A stretch of DNA of 46,842 bases, from NCBI GenBank assembly GCA_000310025.1, contig FN649742.1, positions 1,721,947-1,768,788 of the forward strand. The letters run 5' to 3'. This stretch comes from Ectocarpus siliculosus. Its lineage: Eukaryota > Sar > Phaeophyceae > Ectocarpales > Ectocarpaceae. Of this stretch, positions 24,266-33,200 are shown one piece after another. A program made the translations under genes and the position numbers. The notes below the pieces were generated by a model that was not told where the DNA came from, searched no databases, and saw nothing but the letters and a program-made list of their open reading frames with translations. Position 1 is the first letter of the stretch; each line of letters starts with the position of its first letter.

Positions 24266-27200
24266 CGGTTGCTGCTGCTGGGGCTTCTTCTGCTGCTGCT
24301 GGGACTGCTGCTGCGGCTGGGGTTGCGGTTGCTGCGGGTGGGGCTGCTTTTGCTGCTGGTGGGACTGCTCCTGTTGTTGTTGCTGCTGCTGCTGTTGCAG
24401 CTGCTGCGGCTGCTGCTGCGGCTGCTGCTGCTGCTGCTGCTGCGGCTGCTCCTGCTGCGGCTGCGGCTGCTGCTGCTGCGGCTGCTCCTGCTGCGGCTGC
24501 GGCTGCTGCTGCGGCTGCGGCTGCGGCTGCTCCTGCTGTTGCTGCTGCTGTTGTTGTTGCTGTGGCTGCTGCTGCTGCTGCTGCTGCCACTTTTGGTACT
24601 CTTGCCATTGCGGTTGCTTTTGAAGCTGTTGCTGGACAGCAAAAGCCAACCCGTTGAACAGCGGGTTGTCGAAGGCTTCGGCGGCCGTGCATTGCAGCGG
24701 CCGGCTTGACTCCACGGCGATAGGATTCAGCTGCTTTTCCATTTGGACAAGCGGATTAGAGGCCTTGATCTCCACGGTTGCCCCCGTTGGGGCTACCACT
24801 ATGGCCCGCCGTCGCTTTGTTCCACCGCTGCTCATCGTGCGGTTAGTCACGCCGCCAGAGGCCGAGGCATCTGCATCACTCCTCGTCGATGGTGGATTCT
24901 TTCTCTTTTTCGACGACGATGATGGCTGCTGGTGAATGTTCATGACGTGTTTCTTGAGATCGTACGGGCGAGTGAAGCGTTTCCCGCATAGTTTGCACTC
25001 GAAAGATTTGGCGTCGGCGCTGTGAGTGCGCTCATGGGACCGCAGATCGCTTATCCGCGCGAACTTCCTTCCGCAAAGCGGATGTACACACGCGTACGGT
25101 TTTTCACCTGCAAGGCCGATTTGACAGACGCGCATTTTGTCAATTCTCCATCTCGAAATTAAAGCATGAGGGAGACAGGGCGGTCATCATCAGAGTGCAA
25201 CCGCCCGTCGTGTACACTGTTCAACCTCCCTACCTCAGCATCTCCTTCTGCATCACACACATGGCGGTCCACCCGAACTTCAGCTGGCTACAACCTAGGC
25301 GTTGAGGCCTTCAAGGTGAGGTCGGCAGGTCAATCCCAGTGACAGTGAAATGTATTTCCCCCTTGAATTTTGCACCCAGTACTGAAGAAGGCGATCATTC
25401 ACGATAACACCAACACAAAGCGATCTTGCGCGCGCTGCAGTGTGGAAATCTTATTTTGTGCCTAGATGCAGCTCTCCAGTTAACGAAAGGCAGGACGACG
25501 TTCCTTTGTGAGGTGCATGACGAGGTGGAAGATACGAACGGCCGTTACTAAGCTATCTTTTGTCGATGACTCAAAAAAAGATCGACTACAGCGTAAGAAG
25601 TGGGTCATCAAAACAAGTATCCTAAAAGGGACCCGGTTAAATATTTCGCTGTCGTTAATGAAAAAAAGGACAACTGACGAAAGAACCACGTCTAAAACTG
25701 GCAAGCTTGATTCATATAAGAAAGGACAACGCTTTCGGACAGCCCCGTCCTGTCCGTCGTTTAGTAAGTTTTGGTTGTGGGGATGTCCGAAACCTTTGTT
25801 CAGCCCGATGACCCTTCTACATCCCACAGATGGTATCGCAGCTTGCATCGGGAAGCCGTGCAGGTCCTTCACCAGTTCTTTTTTTGAGGTGGTACATATT
25901 TCGTCAGTCCAAGGAGCCGACAAACATTATGTGCACGCAAAGCTTGTGCACGCGCACGTAAACCAAGAATAAATATAAACCGCCGAAACGCGGCGGAATA
26001 AGCAGCCTCCGTGAGGCAGGTGACATATGTCATTTTATTCATCTAAAAAGGTTCCCCTTCGGGACGTGGGTGTCAGGTTTTCCGGGGGTGACGCAAGACC
26101 ACATGCGCATTGCTCAAAGGGCTGTATGTCATGGTCTATATCTGTTCGGTAGTGCTCGCCCTCGTATAAAACATCGCATGTGTCATGGGACTGAGGAGGT
26201 GGAAATAGTTGGCCGACGAGGGTTACTCTTGTGATAATGTTATACAACTGTTGATGGGCAGCTGCAATCTCGACATGGGTAGCATAGGCAGTTGTAACAG
26301 ACATGAGATAGAGGTATTCCGGGACACTTTGGTAGGGTTTTTCAGGTTGACCAGCTATTTGAATGTTCTCTGAATTGATTCCAGCAGAGATGGAGTCGTA
26401 AAAAGTGTTTTGTCCAGAGCCTGGTAAAGGGCTATGGAGATTGTCGTTGATGAGGTCGATGAGTTGCGTTGTGACCAGTTGGTGCATGTTGGGCTGTTGA
26501 AAACTCGATGGGCAATGCATCTTACATAGTAGGCATGCTCCATCACCGATTCCATTGACAATTGGCCAAGACCCTTGGTTGTTGTTGTTCCCATTGTTGG
26601 CGTTATTGCCGTTGTTGTTGCCCGCACCACCGCAGTCGCCATCATTAGGCGATGTGTTGTTGCCATTGTTGCATCGTTCACCTTGGCCATGGTGACGAGG
26701 TAGTTGGATGTCAAAAGTAGGGGGAGGTTGACCGTGGCTGCAACAATCAGAGAAGACGACGTTGTGCACGTGGGGGATGTCGTTGACGAGATGATCCATG
26801 TTCAAAGAGGCATAGGATATTGTCCCTGCAGGTTGTACGGCAAACGGCAACAACGTACAACTGACCGTCGCAGAAGACCGATCCCCTGAGGTCGAGGCCG
26901 ACTTTTCTTAAAGTTGTCCTTGAGACTTGTTTATGGTCATAGCGTAACACAATCTGATAGAGAATGGTAACGGTGAAAGGAAATACCGTGCGCTCCCACT
27001 TTGACGTCCAAGCAGATGCGTAGTATTTTAACGATGGGAGATTCATCGGATAGAACTTCAACGTCGGTAATGCGTCATGAAACCCCTCGAACAACTCCCC
27101 GTTTGCCATTGACGAGACCGCAGTCAAAATTATTGTTCCTGATGAAGACGATCAATGCTCCAACTTTGAGGTTGAGTTTGTGCGGTGGCGTGCCGGGGAC

Positions 27201-30200
27201 GTTGATGCTATTGAGGTATGCGACGGAAACAGCATCTGGCATGTTTTCGTCGTCCTTGATGATCTTGTCTGAACTAAGTTGTTCGTGAACATTTCCTGGC
27301 ATTTTACGAAGGATGAAGTCATCAATCTGGTCAATGTTATTATTTGTGGGTGATAGAATGCCACAGTCGTTGTAGATGTTGTGGTTAGCTTTTAATAGGT
27401 CGGGATAGACTTTTTCAATGAGGATTCAAATTCCGTTGTTCCGGCGATTGGACATGTAGATTTGGAACTATCGTCGTTTTTGACTGTGCGTTGCAATGGA
27501 ATAGCGGCGGTACCATCAGCTAACCGGTTCAATTTTACCGTCTCCAACAGCTAAGACATTTTTAGGGTAAGGGATGTCATCTTTGTCTCTCATGCACTTG
27601 GTAAGGCGGAAGCAATGAACATGTGATCATAAGCAAAGCCTGACGGCAGGAAAGTATATTCTACGATTTCACTCTCAGTTTCGAACGGTAGAACGGGAGC
27701 AACTTGACGCCAATCCCCGCTGAAAAGAATACTTTTCCCTCCGAAAGGCAAGTCATTTTGACATAGGTCCTGAAGAGTGGAGTTGAGTGCTTCTGGGGCA
27801 ATCTTTGAAGACATTACAATTCATCCCAAATAATGAATGACGATTTTTTCAGGTCGTCGGCACGTTCGGACTCAGCTGGGACGTTGCAAACTCTGCCTTC
27901 TATGGCATCGTCTCCGAAAGGGAGTTTAAAGGTATCGTGCGTCGTAAGACCGCCAGGTAGGATAAGGGCAGCTATTCCTGTTGATGTATTCAGCCAGTAT
28001 TCAAAACTTTGAGCGTCAACCACACGCGCCACGGTGGTCTGCCGGGCACGAGCGTTAATGTACCGACGAGCCTCCTATGTGCCCCTGAGAAGGAATCGCG
28101 AGAAAAGACTCGTTGCCGCGAGAGAAAGAAATGCCGAGGCATGAAAAGTGACCAAATCCTATATGTACTACGTTCGATGTCGCAGGCATCATGTACGGGT
28201 GCACGGGTCAGCGACAAATGGTGATGATGTGTGCCTAAAAAGAGAGTAATCAATGCACGCTCCCTACTGCTGTGATCCAACACTAAAACAATTCGACGGC
28301 CCAACGCTGCTGTACGGTAGTACACCACGGGCACGACACGACCGGTCATCCCAAATTAAACCACGGGCACGACCACTCATCCCAGTTACAATAAAGCGAA
28401 GAAGGTGCCCACTGGTGTGCTGGTACACCGAGAGTAGAGAACCGTAAAGCCGACGTCAAACATGGGAATATTGTGCCATTGTATCGCAGCTTGCCTCCCG
28501 AGAGCGGGGGAGAATCAGAGTGCAAAGTCTTCTTACCGCCCAAACAAAACTTCGCGAGGCAACGAAGCTGTATTTTGACGCTGTAGGTCTTTTTTAGCAT
28601 AATCCTCGACCCTTGCCACCTCAGCTTCCGTGCCTGCTATCGCCCCGTGGTCTCTATCAGCCACCACGCAAGACGTAGCATACACATGGCTCGTGTGGGG
28701 GGTAGCTTTGCATATGCTGTTGCTTTCGTTTGTGCAGAGAAATCACCGAAAATCAAACCGGTGGCGAGGTACATGTATGACGAGTGGCGAATTCGAACGT
28801 CCATTGCAGATTTTTTCGAGGTGAATGAGTCGGATGATGCAAAAAAGATCGACTGCAGCGTAAGAAGTAATGAATCGGGTCCTCCAAAGAAATTGTCCAC
28901 AATAACGTGAGCCGGTCCAAGAGGACAAAATAACAGGCAAACAGGGATCGCGTGCGAAGTGGGCTGAGGAAGTGCGACGGCCTCCTTCCCTTTTGCGAAG
29001 CAACTGTCAGTCCAAAATCCCAAAATCCCCATCAATGCCCCCTCGTGTCCCCGCCTTTGTGCACCCCCTTTTAGGACGCCACGCAGACGAGGGGACAGCA
29101 GCTGATAGGAAAATATGGTTGAGTGAGGTAGAGTCACTCATTCCTGTACTTTCACGCACCGCCGTGAACGTGATCCAATCACTGAGCTTCACTTCATCCT
29201 TCTAGTACCCAGTCCCTCCGCAAAAAACAAATGTCGCAAAAATGTTTGTCAGCCATTGGTCGAAGGGCTACAGTCCCTCCAATTAATAGCTCCTTGTCAG
29301 AGAAAGGGTGACTTGGCTTCAGTACAAAAATTGTCCCCAAAAAGTGTCCCCAAAGTTTTGGGGACACTTTTCATACTGAACCAAGTCAGCAAATTTTTCC
29401 AGTACCAGGCGATGTATAGTTTTATGACCTAGGGAACGCTTGGGAGATTGTGTAAAGCAAGTCAGAGGACGAGCAGAGGCATCACACAGCACATCACCCA
29501 GCGTACCACCTCAGCCAAGCATAATAGACAAAGCACGTGCGTTTCACACAGCGGAGCTGAGGGTGACTACGGTGCGGTAAATACCGTAAATGACACAAGA
29601 TAGCACACACCCTGGGCCGATTTTCAAATCTCGATTTCTCAATCAACAGAAAGAGTCACAGCGACAAAAACGGTGGCGTTGAAGCTGTCTCGTCGAGAGC
29701 TTTCCGAAAATGTGTTGTTTCATTTATGCATCCTCTTCGTCATGGCGTAATCGAGCTTTTAAAGTTGAGCTTTGAAAGTTGGCCAGGGGTGTGTTATCTT
29801 GTGTCATATACGGTAGGTATTTGAGTGCTTTGTCCCCAAAGTGTCCCCATTCGGGCTTCCAGCACTAGTAGGGTTAACAAATACATATCGTAAGTAGCCC
29901 GATATAGTGGCACCTACGGGGAGATGACCATCATGCCACTATTCAAGGCAGTACCACTATTGCGTTATAGTGGCATTTCACTACTATTGACACCCCAATA
30001 GGTAACTATGCCACCATTGAGGAGAAAAGGCTTACACTACCGGCAGCTGTCCATTGGGGTCCTCACATTGTATGCGTTGTACTACTAGCCTATGTTGACT
30101 CTTCGCAGTTTGGCATGTATTGCAAAACGAAACACAGCAGGTTTTCGTATATCTACATGACAAGGCCTCATCGATCTCGGGCCACCACGTGAGAAATAAC

Positions 30201-33200
30201 ATTTGCTCGTCAAGCGATAGATATCTATGTAATATAGACAACTTGAGAACACAGCATACCACACAGCAGTAAAGTCACGCAAATACCGGCGGGCCCTATG
30301 TAGGATGGGTTCAACACAACGAACACAAAAAAATTGTTTTGACAACAGTGGAGTACGCGAAATCAACTGGGGTAACCAAACCGTAAGCGCCGAACATCAC
30401 CCCCCCAGGGTGCATAAAACCCCAACCGCCGTCACCACATGCTTCGCGCCTAGAGGGATTCACACACAGTTGCTGGCATGATGTGTGTGGTTTAATTATT
30501 AGCATCGACCGGCTTACCAATGCAAAGACGTCAGGCTCTGTGCGGTTGAAAACATAAGTCTCAAGGCTATGAACTGGGACCCTGTGAGGGGGCGTCATTG
30601 GGGAGGCTACCCTACTCTCCAAATCAGAGACAGCAACGGTAGCAACAGAAGAAAACTGCACGATTATACCAATGTTACTTTGCATGAGTCTTCGTTTCGG
30701 AGTGCTTTCATCATCCTCTTTACATTCACCACAACTCTCGCCAATATGACCACTATTTTTTGGCCACTCCTCTCTATTTTCCTGCGGCGTTGATTGTGCG
30801 GCAATTCTTCTGGCTGGAAGCTCTCGCTCTCCATCATCGGTTCCATCCTTGTTTTGTATTCCGCTTCTTCTTCGCTACGACAAGATGTATCTTCCATACC
30901 ACGACCACCCTCTTCGTCGCCGCCAAAACTAAAATCCCAATACTGGCTGTGTGCGTAGGTGCGCAGTGCGCAGGAGTTCCAAGTTTCAAATTGCCACTAT
31001 TGGGTGTGTGAGATTCCCAAATACCACTATTGAGGGCCCCGTCTTCTATAGTGGCAAAATGTCACTATATCGGGTTGGGAGTGTGACAAGAGATTTTGAT
31101 GCCACCATATCGGCGGTTCCTCTATTCGAGCAGCTGAATGTATCGGGCTTGAGGTCTAGTAAGTAACTTCGCACCTCAAATCTCGATGCAGTCACACGAA
31201 CTGGGATTCTCACATGATTGTAACACCGCTTTTTATGGGAGCACAAAGTTGCGCAAAACAGTCAAAGTTTCCAAACTTTTCTCGCAACTTTCCTCATGTA
31301 CGCTCTTTACGGGAGCAAAAAAGTTGCGCCAAAAAAATTAAAACTTATTTTGCTTTGGACAAAAATCGCGCGGTCTGGAGCACAAAGTTCGTGAACTTTT
31401 CTCGCGACGAACGTGTCGAATAAAAGTTACGCAGCGAGACTTCCGCCAATCCACGTCAAGCACCTACCCCTACCACAAATGTAGACCCCCTCTACAGCTT
31501 CGATTGCACGGCACTGTGTTCACCGATATCTCGACGAATATTAAACGAGTTGCCTCATGAATGGTATCCAGAAGGAGGTGATGCCATGGGCTGTTGGGCA
31601 ATGCCAAGGTTTGGCGCCATGAGGCGCCGAATACTTCGGGAAAATAGTTTGTGTTGACGCACGGACGCCAACGGCCGCGAGCGGGTAAGTTCAAGATCGG
31701 TGTGTTTGACCGCCACAGGTTTGGTTTTCCACCGATAACTTTCCGAAGGAGGAAGCAACAGCAACAGCAAGGCCAGCCGTCGGGAGGTAGCTCTCTGCTC
31801 CGTTTTTGATGCCCAAGGAGAGGCATCGTGGGATATCGTGCGCGTCGGGAAAAAAGTTTGTGGTTGACCCTAAAACACGCACGTCAGAGAGCGGTTGGTT
31901 CAAGTTCGCGGGGATTGTGTGCTCATGGTTTGGTTTCCCAGCGATGACTTTTCGAAGGAGCAACAGCAACAGCAGTGCCACTCCGAGGGAGGTAGCTCTA
32001 CCCAGCTTCTTTTTGGTACCAAGTTACATGCCTTGGGGTATCGTACGTGTGGAGAAAAAGGTTGCAACTACCCTCTCCCGCACGCTCTTGCCGGTTTCTT
32101 CGCGGTGTGGTATGAAGGGGTGTGCCTGCTTCTCGCCGTTGCTAAAAAAAAAGGTGGCGCCTCCGCATTCCACCAGTCCCGTGAACAAAACTCCGTTCGC
32201 CCCATACTGACCGTGCAACAAAAAAAAGGGTTTTGGACAAAATATCCCGACCAAAAGTTGCAAAAAAAACTGTACTTGGAAGTAACTTTTTTCGCAACTT
32301 TGTGCTCCCATGAAAAGGGGTGTAGGCATGTATGCATACCACAAAGCGATAATTCGATGTCCAGGTGGACGAGGGAAAGGAACGACAGAATCCTTCTCGC
32401 GATAAAACTTGAGGCAAGCACCGCAGAAGGAAAATCGGAAAATACAACTCTTGACTGGTGCGCGTATTTTATTAAAAGCATCGACCGCGCTAACCGGCTG
32501 ACCAATGAAAAGACGACAGTGTCAGCGGGTACAATCAAGGTCACTGGCGGAAGCGGGCCAAAATTAATGCGCAATGCGCTAAATGCGAATGCCAATATGA
32601 CTCTACATACTCTTTCACAGAGACACACATCATAGCTCCACACATGCCCTCGCCCTAACGTAGGAAGCCACTGATACAAAGAGTGAAGGGCAGCAAAAGG
32701 GGCAATTCAAGCCCAGCCGAAGCCAGGATATCGTGGTATGCTGCGTGTATGTTCGTCCCATCTATTCTGGCGCCGGTTTACAGGCTTTTCGGCGTCTATA
32801 CCTGACGTATCAGCCGGGGTCACCCAAGAGGAAGGTCACGCAGGAACGTTTTTTTCTTAATATGGCCCAACGAATCCCTCTCTATCTAGAAAAGTCTAAT
32901 GCAATGAATCCATAGCGTCAGCGAAGGCTACCTGTATTTCCACGATTTCCCGAGCAGCACACAGCGATATGTCCATTTATTTGTTTGTGTTCTAGCCCCA
33001 CCTTTCCCCCTGGGGTGACTGGTGCGTCCAGAAAAGTACCGAACGGTGTAAAGGACCGCCATCGTCCGCACCAAATGGTACATACAGTAGGTGTTCCGGG
33101 ATAGTGCCGGTTGAATAGTGCCAAAGTCCGGTATAGTGCCGGTAAATTTTCTTGAAACAGCCAGAGTGCCGGTTCAGGCACTTTTGCACCCGTAAATAGT

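Noticed and set aside
23878-24709. Long plus- and minus-strand open frames rich in Ala, Leu, Cys or Ser
   Set aside because: They are the other reading frames of the CAG/CTG tract that codes poly-Gln on the minus strand; a triplet repeat keeps all frames open.
28637-29137. Minus-strand frame with VIVDNFFGGPDSLLL as a piggyBac transposase gene
   Set aside because: Only one block looks right and there is no neighbouring catalytic motif; kept only as a tentative note on the repeat.
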